A stretch of DNA of 64,000 bases from Nodularia spumigena CCY9414 (GCF_000340565.2 NZ_CP007203.1:4986747-5050746), one strand, 5' to 3'; positions 49,377 to 59,410 are shown, counted from the stretch's first letter. The notes: generated by a model from the letters alone, not told the origin. A program made the numbers and translations.

Positions 49377-50552
49377 TTATTTGGGGATATAAGCTAAATA
49401 ATATGGTGAGATTGTCAATTCCTCTGCCAATTCCTTTACTAAAGAAGCAACTACCGCTTTCAAAGAACCTGTACTTTCAAATACCCGTCGCTGGCGGATA
49501 TAGCTAGCCCCTGTGTCTAATCTTTGCTCCAGTAAATGCAAATACGGCCTTTCTCCTAAAGTATCGGCAGTCATGCCTATCGCATCTAATATATCCTTAA
49601 CTATACTCCTCATTGGTCTGCTGTTGCCTTCCTGATCTTCAATATAATTGGCATCTAAACCCCAGCGAGACGCTCTGAAAATGTTTTCTTTTTCCATCCA
49701 CGAGGGTAGGGGAGATAACAAAAATCCTGTTTGTGTTCCTTGGGGGTAGTCATGGAGATATAATATTAAAGAATGGACAAAAGCTGCCAGCATAATTGAC
49801 TCTTTCACCGTTGGTTGAGCATCCATGATCCTGATTTCTAGGGTTCCCAAATTGGGTTGGGGTCGCAAATCCCAATGAATATCGCGGATAATTTCAAACA
49901 TTCCGGCGTGTTGGGCGGTAATAAAGAAATCAGAAAAATCTTGCCAGGTGGGAAAGCTGGGAGGGCTACCATAAGTTCTAAAGGATGATAGAAAGCATCG
50001 CCGATAAGACGCAAAGCCGGTATCATGACCCCACCAAAAAGGTGAACTAGCAGACAGCGCCAGTAAAATTGGCAGATAAGGTTTGAGCTTACCCATGATA
50101 TCTACAGCTACATCACCTGATGGCATTCCCACGTGGATTTGAAGGGCAAAAGTTGTCATTATATCGGCTATATAGCCGGATGCGGTATGCTGGGCGAGAT
50201 ATCTGGGAATAGGGGTGACAGGGGTAAAGTGATGCCTACGGCCGCAAGCTACGCAAAATGGATGAGTCCCAGCTGCACAAATATTCATCCCCAAATTTTG
50301 GCATTTGGCTTTGAGGTAACAAAGATTTGCCAAAATATTGGCTTCTAACTCATGGATATTCCTGCAAACCTGGGAACTAATTTCCACTGACGCTTGCTTA
50401 AACTCTGGCTGAATGCAAGGAATTTCAGGTTTTTGTGCCAATAAAGGTAAAATTCCATCTACCAATTCCAGGGTGTGGGGATTAAGCAATTGTAACTCAA
50501 TTTCCATACCCAGAGAGAATTCTGGAGAGCTTTTAAATTCTATGCCTGTCAT
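49377..50552 (-). CDS. YbdK-type carboxylate-amine ligase (GCS2 family)
   Basis: 391 residues. It begins FSLGMEIELQLLNP and contains GTHPF, HVGMPSGDVAVDIM and LGTLEIRIMDAQPTV, all typical of the glutamate-cysteine ligase 2 fold. E. coli YbdK has weak gamma-glutamylcysteine ligase activity, but the true substrate is uncertain, and cyanobacterial GshA belongs to a different subgroup. It lies 11 bases upstream of the monooxygenase gene in transcription order. Whether both act in one pathway is only inferred. Confidence 0.83.
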   Translation of the reverse strand: MTGIEFKSSPEFSLGMEIELQLLNPHTLELVDGILPLLAQKPEIPCIQPEFKQASVEISSQVCRNIHELEANILANLCYLKAKCQNLGMNICAAGTHPFCVACGRRHHFTPVTPIPRYLAQHTASGYIADIMTTFALQIHVGMPSGDVAVDIMGKLKPYLPILLALSASSPFWWGHDTGFASYRRCFLSSFRTYGSPPSFPTWQDFSDFFITAQHAGMFEIIRDIHWDLRPQPNLGTLEIRIMDAQPTVKESIMLAAFVHSLILYLHDYPQGTQTGFLLSPLPSWMEKENIFRASRWGLDANYIEDQEGNSRPMRSIVKDILDAIGMTADTLGERPYLHLLEQRLDTGASYIRQRRVFESTGSLKAVVASLVKELAEELTISPYYLAYIPK

Positions 50553-50631
50553 GCTATTTATTTCTTGCTAGTACAGGTCAGCAGAAGTGAATTACCAGTT
50601 TAATTGACATTTTGTATTCTGTACTTCTACT

Positions 50632-53600
50632 TTAAAGCTGATATGGCGATCGCAATAATAAATAGGCACTGGGAATAAAGTAAAGGGCGAGAATGGTTGC
50701 ACCACCCACACCGCCGGCAATCACCACTGCTAAAGGCGGCCAAAATCCACCACCGCCGAGAATCAGGGGAATAAAACCTGCCATTGTGGTGAATGTGGTT
50801 GTGAGTACGTGGCGCGTAGTGTGAATGACTGTTTCTACCATCGCTTCGCGATTGCCTGTTTGGGCAAGAATATCAGTCTTCAAAGCAGTGAGAACAGTAA
50901 TCGCATCATTCACCGCAACCCCAATCAATCCGACTGTGCCGATAATGGGATTAAAGCCAAAAGGATAGCCAAATAGCCAAACCGATAATCCACCCCCACC
51001 GATGGACAGAATCGCCACTATGCCAATCAAACCCGCAAGGGCGAAAGAATTCATGGAAATTACCAAAGTTACCACCAGGGCAATTCCTAGCACAATGCCA
51101 TAACCGATTAGTCCGCCAGTGGCACTGTTACGTTCTGCTTCTTCACCACCAAATTCCAGGCTATAGCCTTGAGGCAGTGAGAAAGAGTTTTGCAAACGTT
51201 GGCGAAAATCAGCCAAAGCATTGGCTGGTAAGGTTCCGGCGGTGAGATAGCCCTGCACGGTGCTGACTCGGCGACCGTTTTTGCGAGTGATAGCGGCATT
51301 TTTGGGGACTAAACTCAGTTTGCCAATAGTTTCTAAGGGAATGTAGCCTTTGCTATTGCTTGGGAGAAGATTCACTGATTGTAATTGGCTCAAGTCAGAG
51401 CGATCGCTATCACTCAAACGGACTCGTATAGGCACTTCTTCGCTATCTTCTAAAATCGTGCCACCGTTTACCCCCTCAGTGATAATTTGCAATTGCCGTG
51501 CTGTTTCGCGACGACTCAAACCCAGAGATCGCGCTTCTGGTTCGTCAATATTCAGGGACAGTTGGGGAAGCACATCGTTGACGCGACTGCGAATGTGAGT
51601 AATGGTAGGAACTTCTGCCAAAATAGAACGAAGTTGCTCACTTAATTGTTGTAGACGCTCCACATCAGAGCCGTAAATGCGTAACTCAATCGGGGCTTCA
51701 AAAGGTGGCCCCTGTTCAAACAACCGCACCAAAGCACGAGCATTGGGAAAGGCACTGTTAAATTCTGTTTGCAGTTGGCGAATGAAGCGATCGCCAGCAA
51801 TGCCATTCATCTGCACAATCGCCCCAGCAAAACTGCTCTCGTTCTCCCGATTCGTGAGTTGGTTGTAATAGACTTTCGGCGGACTCTTACCCAAGAACCA
51901 ATACACTTGTTCAACTTCAGAATGGCGGCGTAAAGCGGCTTCTACTTCTTGTGTCAGCTCTTGAATTTGCCCTAGAGAACTAACAGGAGGCAGTTCTAAC
52001 TCCACAGTGAATTGTTCGCGGTCGGCACGGGGAAAAAATTGTAAACTTAGGGTAGACATCAAAGTAAACCCCATTACTGGTAAAATCAGCGTGAGGGCGA
52101 TCGCTCGTTTGGGATACCTCAAAGACCAGTGCAAAGAACGACGATACCAAGCGCTAAGTCCAGGATGAGAAAATCCTGATTCCCACCATCTTTCTTTGTC
52201 AATCACGCCTTTAGAAGTGAGAGAGCGACGATGATTCCACTGATAAATTTTGGCGGTAATCGCTGGGGAAATCGTTAAGGCCACCAACAGCGAAGCCAGC
52301 ACGGCCACAATTACATTTAAACCAATCGTCCCGACAAATTCACCAGTTGCACCGGGAAGTAGGGCAATGGGTGCAAAGGAGAATACAGTGGTGAGTGTTC
52401 CCCCCAGCAAAGGCGCACGCAGATACTGCACGGTTTCGGCGATGGCAGTTTCTAAAGACATTCCCGTTTTCAGGCGGATATTCATCTCATCCACGAGAAT
52501 AATCGCATTATCAACCAGAATGCCCAAGGCCACAATTAGCCCCGTCACTGACATTTGATGTAAGGGAATACCCAATAAACCCATGACAATGATAGCGATC
52601 GCTACTGAAAGAGGCAAGGCAATCTGTACGGCTAATGCTTGTTGCCAACCCATCATGATCATGCAAATCACAAACAGGATCAAAGCACCAGATAGCAAAT
52701 TCCCAATCAGATTATTTAATCGCGACGACACATAACGACTCTGATTAAAGACAATTTCTAACCCTATCCCTTTAGGTAAATCAGCCCGAAAAATATCGAT
52801 CGCCTTTTGAGCTTCTACTATCCAGCGATCCAGACGATATTGGGACTGGACATAAACACCAACGGCGATCGCAGCTTTACCGGCAGTAAATGCCAATTCT
52901 GTGGGCGGTGTGGCAATTCCTTTTTCAATAGTGGCGATGTCTGCCAAAAGCCGAAATTCCCGGTTAGATTCACAGTTAGAACAGCCCACAGGTATTTGCT
53001 GCAAACGGTTCAGGGTATCCAATTCTCCCTGGACTTCATAGAGTAATGTATTATCACCGCGAAACTGTCCGGCGGAGATTTTCGCATCGCTTTGTTGAAT
53101 TTGCTCTGCTAATTCTGAGGCGGTAATTCCCAAACTAGCAAGAGTTTCTGTATTCACATTCACCGTGATTTCTTCTTGGGGTGCGCCAAAAATTTCCACT
53201 TCATCTGTACCAGAGAGCGATCGCAAGGCATTTTTTAACATCTCTGCCCGTCGCCGCAAAATGGCGTAGTTCGGTGCATCAGACTGTTCCCAAGTCAGAG
53301 CGGTAAGGAGAGCATAAGCACGCACTTCTCCCTCAACTAATTTTGGTTCACTGGCTTCCCTGGGCAATTCCCCTTGCACCTCCCGCAATTTATCCCGCAC
53401 CCGTGACCACACCAAAGGCACACGATTTTTACCCACACTATCAAGTAAATCTACGGAAATAGTCGAAACCCCAGCTCGTGACGTAGACTCATAGGTTTTG
53501 ACTTCGGGAATTTCGGCAATCTTGGCTTCAATCGGGTCAGTAACCAGAGATTCCGTGCGTTCAGCCGTTCCTCCTGGCAAAAAAGTAGTAACTAGAGCAA

Positions 53601-53724
53601 AACGAGAAGTCAGTTCTGGGTCTTCCAGTCGGGGTAAGGATTGAAAAGTGACAGTTCCCCAAGCCACAATCAAAAAAATCGCCAACAATAGCAAGCGCAA
53701 GTTGCGAAAAAATAGCTGTGCCAT
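50632..53724 (-). CDS. RND-family efflux pump inner-membrane component
   Basis: 1030 residues, normal length for an RND pump. There are twelve or so membrane helices in two groups (near 10-30, 330-480, 530-550, 855-1020), separated by two large periplasmic loops. The TM4 region reads GILVDNAIILVDE, the proton-relay zone (AcrB has GLLVDDAI), with one Asp replaced by Asn. The C-terminal half has GVAVNDAITVLTAL and a Gly-rich helix (LGGGGFWPPLAV). It lies downstream of the membrane-fusion gene, separated by 221 bases with repeats; no outer-membrane channel gene is present here. Substrate unknown. Confidence 0.92.
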   Translation of the reverse strand: MAQLFFRNLRLLLLAIFLIVAWGTVTFQSLPRLEDPELTSRFALVTTFLPGGTAERTESLVTDPIEAKIAEIPEVKTYESTSRAGVSTISVDLLDSVGKNRVPLVWSRVRDKLREVQGELPREASEPKLVEGEVRAYALLTALTWEQSDAPNYAILRRRAEMLKNALRSLSGTDEVEIFGAPQEEITVNVNTETLASLGITASELAEQIQQSDAKISAGQFRGDNTLLYEVQGELDTLNRLQQIPVGCSNCESNREFRLLADIATIEKGIATPPTELAFTAGKAAIAVGVYVQSQYRLDRWIVEAQKAIDIFRADLPKGIGLEIVFNQSRYVSSRLNNLIGNLLSGALILFVICMIMMGWQQALAVQIALPLSVAIAIIVMGLLGIPLHQMSVTGLIVALGILVDNAIILVDEMNIRLKTGMSLETAIAETVQYLRAPLLGGTLTTVFSFAPIALLPGATGEFVGTIGLNVIVAVLASLLVALTISPAITAKIYQWNHRRSLTSKGVIDKERWWESGFSHPGLSAWYRRSLHWSLRYPKRAIALTLILPVMGFTLMSTLSLQFFPRADREQFTVELELPPVSSLGQIQELTQEVEAALRRHSEVEQVYWFLGKSPPKVYYNQLTNRENESSFAGAIVQMNGIAGDRFIRQLQTEFNSAFPNARALVRLFEQGPPFEAPIELRIYGSDVERLQQLSEQLRSILAEVPTITHIRSRVNDVLPQLSLNIDEPEARSLGLSRRETARQLQIITEGVNGGTILEDSEEVPIRVRLSDSDRSDLSQLQSVNLLPSNSKGYIPLETIGKLSLVPKNAAITRKNGRRVSTVQGYLTAGTLPANALADFRQRLQNSFSLPQGYSLEFGGEEAERNSATGGLIGYGIVLGIALVVTLVISMNSFALAGLIGIVAILSIGGGGLSVWLFGYPFGFNPIIGTVGLIGVAVNDAITVLTALKTDILAQTGNREAMVETVIHTTRHVLTTTFTTMAGFIPLILGGGGFWPPLAVVIAGGVGGATILALYFIPSAYLLLRSPYQL

Positions 53725-53758
53725 ATCAGTTATCAGTTATCAGTTATCAGTTATCAGT
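53724..53758 (+). repeat. Heptamer repeat (TATCAGT)5
   Basis: Five exact 7-base units at the start of the RND pump gene; the first unit overlaps the initiation codon (reverse strand CAT at 53722-53724). A second array (ACTGTTC-type, 53941-53964) ends near the fusion-protein stop. A dispersed 30-base patch (GCGTAGCGTGCGCGAAGCGC, near 53850) lies between. Confidence 0.85.
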
Positions 53759-53940
53759 CAAGAGAGATAAGGGATTTTTAAATAAAAAAACACTCAACCA
53801 CCTAATACCAATTCTTTATGAGGATGCGCCAAATTATATGAGAAACGTTCGCGTAGCGTGCGCGAAGCGCATACCGCAAAGGACGCAAAGTACACAAAGA
53901 AGGAAAGAAGGAAAGAAGGAAATTCTTTACTAAATCACCA

Positions 53941-53964
53941 ACTGTTCACTGTTCACTGTTCACT
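53941..53964 (+). repeat. Heptamer repeat (ACTGTTC)3
   Basis: Three units plus ACT at the 3' end of the membrane fusion protein gene. It includes the reverse-strand stop of that gene, so the repeat encodes the last residues (SVNSEQ). Confidence 0.8.
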
Positions 53965-55262
53965 GATTTTACGATTTGCCCAGAAACTAAGCGGTTAGTG
54001 CCACTATTAACAACCTCTTCCCCGGCGGTGATTGTACCGCGCACTAAAACGCGATCGCCTTCGGTATACAACACTTCCACATCCTGTCGTTCAATAACAT
54101 CGGTTTCTCCCTCTGACGCAACCACAAAGCAAGACCATAATCCTTGTTCTCCCTTAATTAAGGAGGATACTGGCAACCAAAATCCTTGGGTAGATACCAT
54201 TTGTTCCACTTGCAGACGGGCGATTTCTCCTGATGCTGGCATGGTTTGACCTGTAGAAACTAATTGCAAAACCACCGTTCTAGTCCGGGTTTGGGGGTTG
54301 ATTTCTGGTTTATGAGCCAGGACTTGGGCAGTATAAATGCGATCGCTTACCTGCACCTGTTGACGGCTGCCTACTTTCAGGGTCTGCACGACTTGGGGCG
54401 GTACGCCAATTTCTACTTCCGGGGTGACATTTTCCACTAGCCGCACAATAGCCTGTCCGGCTTGTACCACAGTGCCTTCGTCTAAATTTCGTTCCCCAAC
54501 CACACCACGAAAGGGAGCGCGGAGGGTGCTTTTCTCGATACTGATTTCTACATCGCGTATACTGGCTGCAATTTGCGTCACAGTAGCAGCTTGGGCGGCG
54601 ATTTGTTCAGAGCGTGTACCGTTCTGCAATGCTTCTAATTCACTCTGAGCGGCGGACAGGCGGTCGGCGAGGGCATCTCGATTAAATGCCACTTCATCCA
54701 ACTGTTCACGGGAAATCGCGCCTTCTGCGTACAGGGAACTGCGGCGATCGCGGCGAATATTTTCCAAACGCAACCGATTTTCTAAATCTGCTACTTGAGA
54801 ACGAGCCGCAGCAATGGTTTCTGGGCGTGGACCATTCTGCAATTCTCGTAATTCTGCCACTGCACGCAATTTTTGCGCTGCTAACTGTGCCAATTGTGCT
54901 TGGAGACTTTGCGTATCTAACCGGGCAATTACTGCGCCTTTTTCTACGGTTTGTCCTTGATTGAAGATGATTTCAATGACTTTGCCTCCCCGCTCAAAGC
55001 CCAAGTCGCTGCGGCGAGTGGCTACTACTTCGCCTGTATAAAAACGCGTTACTTGGTATGACTGTACAGGCTTGAGCTTCAGGGTTTGCACTGTCAATGG
55101 GGGAGAAACAGCAACTTCCTGTTCAGCAGATAACCGTTGATAAATTCCAAAGGCGATCGCCACCACCATCCCACTCGCAATTAGCAGATTCCTCACGCCA
55201 GTCTTTTTTGGATATTTCCGAGGCGAGGCGGCCTCATCTATTTCTGGTATTTGGGCTTCCAT
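53946..55262 (-). CDS. RND-pump membrane fusion protein (HlyD family)
   Basis: 438 residues. A membrane helix lies at about 25-43 (NLLIASGMVVAIAFGIYQRL). Then comes a lipoyl/barrel-sandwich half (GGKVIEIIFNQGQTVEKGAVIARLD), a coiled-coil hairpin (about 120-230, rich in Ala, Gln and Glu), the second half (LRAPFRGVVGERNLDEGTVV) and a beta-barrel C-terminus. It bridges the inner-membrane pump to an outer channel in the periplasm. It is divergent from the PadR regulator, with 124 bases between them. Confidence 0.93.
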   Translation of the reverse strand: MEAQIPEIDEAASPRKYPKKTGVRNLLIASGMVVAIAFGIYQRLSAEQEVAVSPPLTVQTLKLKPVQSYQVTRFYTGEVVATRRSDLGFERGGKVIEIIFNQGQTVEKGAVIARLDTQSLQAQLAQLAAQKLRAVAELRELQNGPRPETIAAARSQVADLENRLRLENIRRDRRSSLYAEGAISREQLDEVAFNRDALADRLSAAQSELEALQNGTRSEQIAAQAATVTQIAASIRDVEISIEKSTLRAPFRGVVGERNLDEGTVVQAGQAIVRLVENVTPEVEIGVPPQVVQTLKVGSRQQVQVSDRIYTAQVLAHKPEINPQTRTRTVVLQLVSTGQTMPASGEIARLQVEQMVSTQGFWLPVSSLIKGEQGLWSCFVVASEGETDVIERQDVEVLYTEGDRVLVRGTITAGEEVVNSGTNRLVSGQIVKSVNSEQ

Positions 55263-55386
55263 CAGCTGACCACTCTTTTTTGTGCTACGTTTACAAGAAG
55301 TGTTGTGATATTCAATTAACTGTTATAAACCTAGTTTTATAAATCAAAGCGTATATGCAACTAATTGTTCATGTCAAGAAAGAATT

Positions 55387-55920
55387 ATGAGCCTAGCCCA
55401 TGCGATCGCCACTATCTTGCTTCAATCTCCTCAGACAGGTTACGATCTGAGCAAAGAATTTAGTGAAAGAGTCAGTTGCTATTGGCAAGCTACCTCCCAG
55501 CAGATTTACCGAGAACTAGCAAGAATGCAGGAAAAAGGCTGGGTAGAAGTGGAAGTATTACCACAATCGGTTCGTCCTGACAAAAAAATCTATTCTCTTA
55601 CCGATGTAGGTAGACAAGAATTGATTTCTTGGATTGCTCAACCCTCTGAACCAACAGCAATCCGTGAGGATTTACTGGTAAAGGTACGCGGTGGGTTTAT
55701 AATTCCTGAAGATATCCTCATCCGTGAAATTGAACGCCGCAAGCAATTCCATCAGCAAAAATTGGCGTATTATCGCTCCCGCGAACTAGAATTTGGCGAT
55801 GTGGATCATCTGTCTCGCCCGCAACGACATATGTATCTCACCTTGCGGTGCGGTATTCGCTACGAAACTATGTGGATAGAATGGTGCGATGAAGCGATCG
55901 CCTGTTTAATAAAATGTTAA
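55387..55920 (+). CDS. PadR-family transcriptional regulator
   Basis: 177 residues. The N-terminal winged helix reads SLAHAIATILLQSPQTGYDLSKEF, then IYRELARMQEKGWVEVE and IYSLTDVGRQELISWI, the PadR signature. The C-terminal half (about 90-177) is a helical dimerisation region of the Vir/PadR_C type, ending with a charged EWCDEAIACL. PadR proteins commonly repress efflux genes; the head-to-head arrangement with the RND fusion-protein gene predicts that it controls that pump from the 124-base gap. Confidence 0.9.
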   Translation: MSLAHAIATILLQSPQTGYDLSKEFSERVSCYWQATSQQIYRELARMQEKGWVEVEVLPQSVRPDKKIYSLTDVGRQELISWIAQPSEPTAIREDLLVKVRGGFIIPEDILIREIERRKQFHQQKLAYYRSRELEFGDVDHLSRPQRHMYLTLRCGIRYETMWIEWCDEAIACLIKC

Positions 55921-55975
55921 ACTTTTGCCAGAACCGCAGAAACTGAACCACGATGAGCGCTCAAAGTCTTTACCG

Positions 55976-57628
55976 TTAAAACGGCGTTTTTGCTACTAGA
56001 TCAATAGTTTCACCCAATTGTGGATGTTTAAAACTAAGTTGTCTGGCGTGTAGATGTAACCGACTCGCAGCAGCATTGCATCCATACAGGCGATCGCCTA
56101 AAATAGTCATCCCCAATCCTAGCTGATCAGCAGCATGAACTCTCAATTGGTGCGTGCGTCCTGTGACGGGAATAAACTCAACACGTGTATAATTTCCTTC
56201 CCTTCCTATCACCCGAAATTGAGTCACACTGATTTTACCATATTGCCAATTAACTTGCTGATAAGGGCGATTTTCCGGACTTCCCCACAGAGGTAATTCA
56301 ATTACACCTTGTTCATCTGTCACAGCACCGAAAAGTATAGCCTCATAAACCTTGTGAACTTGGCGTTGTTGAAATTGCTGGCTCAGTTGTCGATGAATTT
56401 GCCTAACCCGCGCCAATAGTAAAATACCAGAAGTTTCCTGATCTAGCCGATGCACAGCCATAATTTCCGCATCATCTGGAAACCAATAACGCCAACGACT
56501 CAGAACACTATCTTGAGTATCCCGATAACGACCAGGAACCGCAAGTAGCCCTGGGGGTTTGTTCACAGCAATCAGCCATTCATCTTCATAAATAATCGGT
56601 AAATTAAACCCTGCTCTATCATTTAAATTACTGCTTAAACTGCTTTGCATTGGTGTTGAAGGTACTGGAGACTGAGATTTTAAACCAGAAAGCAAAAACC
56701 CCATTAACGGCTGACAACGCTCAACACAGGCTTGATAAAATTCTCCTTGTACTTTCTCCTGATTTTCTGAAGATTCCCCCCACCAAAACTCCGCCATTGC
56801 TAGAGGTTTCAGTCCCTGCTGTGCCGCATAGTGCAGTAACTTCGGCGCACAACAATCTCCCGTACCCGTTGGTATAGACCCGGCTGGCATTAATTTTTGT
56901 AAAGATGCCGATTGCCCTAAAAAATTCATTAGGGAATAAGCCGCGTGCATTTGCGCCTGCAATTGGCGAGATAGTGCTTTACGCCGTTGTTTTAGTTGCT
57001 GTATCTGTCTGTCTGTTGCTGAGATGAATTCCTGTAAAGGTTGCAACACAGCATTTTGTTGAGCTTTGAGTTTGCGGCGTTCAATTCCTTGCTGACGGCT
57101 TTCCTCTTCCAGTTCTGCCAATGCAGTAGTCAGTGCTTCCCCTGTGATTTCTTGGTAAAATAGCTGACGTTTTGCGTCGCGTTCTTGTTTAGACTGGCGA
57201 TGGAAATTACTCATCTGTTGCAATTGCTGCTCAAAATCGTAAGATAGAATTTCACACTGCTGTCGTTCTCTGAGTTGCTTGAGAGTAATTAATTCCTGCT
57301 TGATATTCTCTAATTCAGCTAAAGTGTGGGCTTCCTCTAAAGCTACGTCATCTCGTCCCGGAATTGGTGGAACCCAACCCTCAATTACACTGAAACCATT
57401 GAGAACACCAGAAAACGCTTTTAAAACTTGTGTTTCGCCCGTAGGAAGTTCAACCAGCAAAACACCGTACATCTTCCCCTCCCGATTATAAACCGCATCG
57501 GTCGCTAATTGCTGCATTAAATCACGAGCGATCGCCTCCACAAAAACAGTGCGGGGCAATCTCAGGCATTCCCCACTGACAGGACAAAACCCCTCATACC
57601 AATAACTAACCCTTAAATCACCGACCAT
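55976..57628 (-). CDS. RluA-family pseudouridine synthase with N-terminal coiled coil
   Basis: 550 residues. The C-terminal half holds the catalytic motif HRLDQETSGILLLAR (the Asp attacks the uridine) and GRTHQLRVHA. The first 300 residues are unlike the bacterial core enzyme: they begin with PRTVFVEAIARDL and a short domain, then a long Gln/Glu/Arg-rich coiled coil (about 105-220). RluA enzymes modify uridines in 23S rRNA or tRNA; the target is not predictable here. The divergent rnz gene starts 124 bases away. Confidence 0.9.
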   Translation of the reverse strand: MVGDLRVSYWYEGFCPVSGECLRLPRTVFVEAIARDLMQQLATDAVYNREGKMYGVLLVELPTGETQVLKAFSGVLNGFSVIEGWVPPIPGRDDVALEEAHTLAELENIKQELITLKQLRERQQCEILSYDFEQQLQQMSNFHRQSKQERDAKRQLFYQEITGEALTTALAELEEESRQQGIERRKLKAQQNAVLQPLQEFISATDRQIQQLKQRRKALSRQLQAQMHAAYSLMNFLGQSASLQKLMPAGSIPTGTGDCCAPKLLHYAAQQGLKPLAMAEFWWGESSENQEKVQGEFYQACVERCQPLMGFLLSGLKSQSPVPSTPMQSSLSSNLNDRAGFNLPIIYEDEWLIAVNKPPGLLAVPGRYRDTQDSVLSRWRYWFPDDAEIMAVHRLDQETSGILLLARVRQIHRQLSQQFQQRQVHKVYEAILFGAVTDEQGVIELPLWGSPENRPYQQVNWQYGKISVTQFRVIGREGNYTRVEFIPVTGRTHQLRVHAADQLGLGMTILGDRLYGCNAAASRLHLHARQLSFKHPQLGETIDLVAKTPF

Positions 57629-57752
57629 AGAACTAAAATATTCCTCCTCTCTTGGCGAACTTGGCGACTTGGCGGTTCGTTAAATCTTACCAACCATGCC
57701 AATATAGAGACAATAAGCATAAAATTCAGCAAAAGGAAGGCCAAAAAACGCT

Positions 57753-58712
57753 GTGCAGATCACATTTTTAGGGACAAGTTCTGGAGTACCCACGCGATCG
57801 CGCAATGTTTCCAGCATAGCGCTGAGATTACCCCAAAGAGCAGAACTGTGGTTATTAGACTGTGGCGAAGGCACTCAGCATCAACTATTGCGGAGTGACC
57901 TAAAAATGAGTCAACTATCGCGAATTTTCATCACCCATCTGCACGGTGACCATATTTTTGGCTTAATGGGACTCCTTGCTAGTTGCGGTTTAGCCGGAAA
58001 TGTGCAACGAGTTGATCTCTATGGACCACCGGGACTAAATGAATATATCCAAGCAGCTACACGTTACTCACACACACACTTTTCCTATCCGGTGAAAGTT
58101 CATGTTGTCCAACCCGGAATCATTTATGAAGATGATGAATTCACCGTTAGCTGTAGTCTTTTACATCATCGTATTACAGCATTTGGTTATCGCATAGCCG
58201 AAAAAGACCGACCAGGACGCTTTGATATAGAAAAAGCCCAAGCCTTGCAAATTCCCTCCGGTCCGATTTACGGTAAACTCAAACGTGGTGAAACAGTCAC
58301 ACTTCCCGACGGAAGAGTCATTAACGGGAATCAATTATGTGGTCCCACAGAAATTGGACGTAAGATAGCTTATTGTACAGATACAATTTATTCCGAAGGC
58401 GCGGTAGAATTGGCACAAGATGCCGATGTCTTGATTCATGAAGCTACCTTTGCCCACCAAGATGCAGATTTAGCCTTTCAGCGATTGCATTCCACAACCA
58501 CAATGGCGGCGCAAACAGCCTTAGTCGCTGGGGCGCATAAATTAATTATGACACATTTCAGTCCCCGCTATGCGCCGGGAAACACAATAGAATTAAAAGA
58601 TTTACTTCATGAAGCTAGGGCGATTTTCCCAAAAACAGATATGGCTTATGATTTCATGGATTATGGTGTACCCAGGAGACGAGAAGCCGAGTTAACTCCA
58701 ATAAATAAGTAA
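57753..58712 (+). CDS. rnz: Ribonuclease Z
   Basis: 319 residues from a GTG start. It is a metallo-beta-lactamase-fold enzyme with MQITFLGTSSGVPTRSRN at the start, the zinc motif THLHGDHIFGL and a later HEATF and HFSPRYAP. It removes 3' trailers from tRNA precursors in organisms or tRNAs lacking encoded CCA. Length and all ligands look normal. Confidence 0.94.
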   Translation: MQITFLGTSSGVPTRSRNVSSIALRLPQRAELWLLDCGEGTQHQLLRSDLKMSQLSRIFITHLHGDHIFGLMGLLASCGLAGNVQRVDLYGPPGLNEYIQAATRYSHTHFSYPVKVHVVQPGIIYEDDEFTVSCSLLHHRITAFGYRIAEKDRPGRFDIEKAQALQIPSGPIYGKLKRGETVTLPDGRVINGNQLCGPTEIGRKIAYCTDTIYSEGAVELAQDADVLIHEATFAHQDADLAFQRLHSTTTMAAQTALVAGAHKLIMTHFSPRYAPGNTIELKDLLHEARAIFPKTDMAYDFMDYGVPRRREAELTPINK

Positions 58713-58776
58713 TATTTCCCTAAAGGTTAGTCTCTGACTTTGGGGAACAACAGAAAATAAATTATTCCCAATTGTG

Positions 58777-58797
58777 GGACGGGCATCTTGCCCGTCC
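58777..58797. repeat. Small perfect palindromic hairpin
   Basis: GGACGGGCA-TCT-TGCCCGTCC, a 9-base stem with a 3-base loop, 65 bases after rnz. No T-run follows; it looks like a dispersed genomic hairpin rather than a terminator. Confidence 0.8.
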
Positions 58798-58971
58798 TCT
58801 CTCATTACCGATCAGACAAAAAACTCCTAATCATTCCGTTTTATCATGGAACTCGATAAATTACATCTATCGGATGATCAAACAGTTTAACTGGCAAACA
58901 GGAAATTATGGCGTAATTTCACACAAACTTGAATCTTAATAGTAAATATTCGTGATCAAAGACTTCTTTAT

Positions 58972-59008
58972 TACATATGTTTAATTATTTGACAATTAAA
59001 CATATGTA
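58972..59008. promoter_or_regulatory. Perfect 15-base inverted repeat in the rnz-wzc spacer
   Basis: TACATATGTTTAATT and its exact reverse complement flank ATTTGAC, followed at once by eight T residues (59009-59016). It is either an A/T-rich terminator for transcripts from rnz or an operator for the downstream exopolysaccharide gene. The 698-base spacer 58713-59410 is otherwise strongly AT-rich and without a gene. Confidence 0.6.
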
Positions 59009-59410
59009 TTTTTTTATCCAAAACCAATATTTTGCTAATTCCTAATTTTCAAATAAATACACAGTAAAAATCTAAGTAGTTAATAAAGAAATTTGCTGAA
59101 ATGCTTGCACAGCCATTAATAGCTAATTATTTTAGTTGAATATTCAGGTAATTTTATTGACAAAACCAGTAATTGAATGTGCTTTTTTTGGAAATAATTA
59201 TTATTCTTAGTATTATTTTTAATCATTAAAATATTGGAAAAATGTCACAAAAATAGCCAATTTATTTTTGGATAAACTCTTCATAATCGGAAGGAGAAAC
59301 ATTTAGTATGATGTTTGGTCTATAGATTAAAAACAAATCATTTTTCGGCAAGGATCTCATAATCTTTCATATATAGTGTGTCTGGATTTAGATATTAGAG
59401 GAATTTGATA

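Noticed and set aside
52250..52558. Plus-strand frame inside the RND pump gene
   Set aside because: Shadow of the long reverse-strand gene, with composition set by its codons and no family features.
58777..58797. Intrinsic terminator of rnz
   Set aside because: The hairpin is strong but no U-tract follows, and this palindrome looks like a dispersed repeat.
59284..59325. Short frame after GGAAGGAG near 59290 (MMFGL)
   Set aside because: The ribosome-site-like purine run is good, but the frame has only five codons before a stop.
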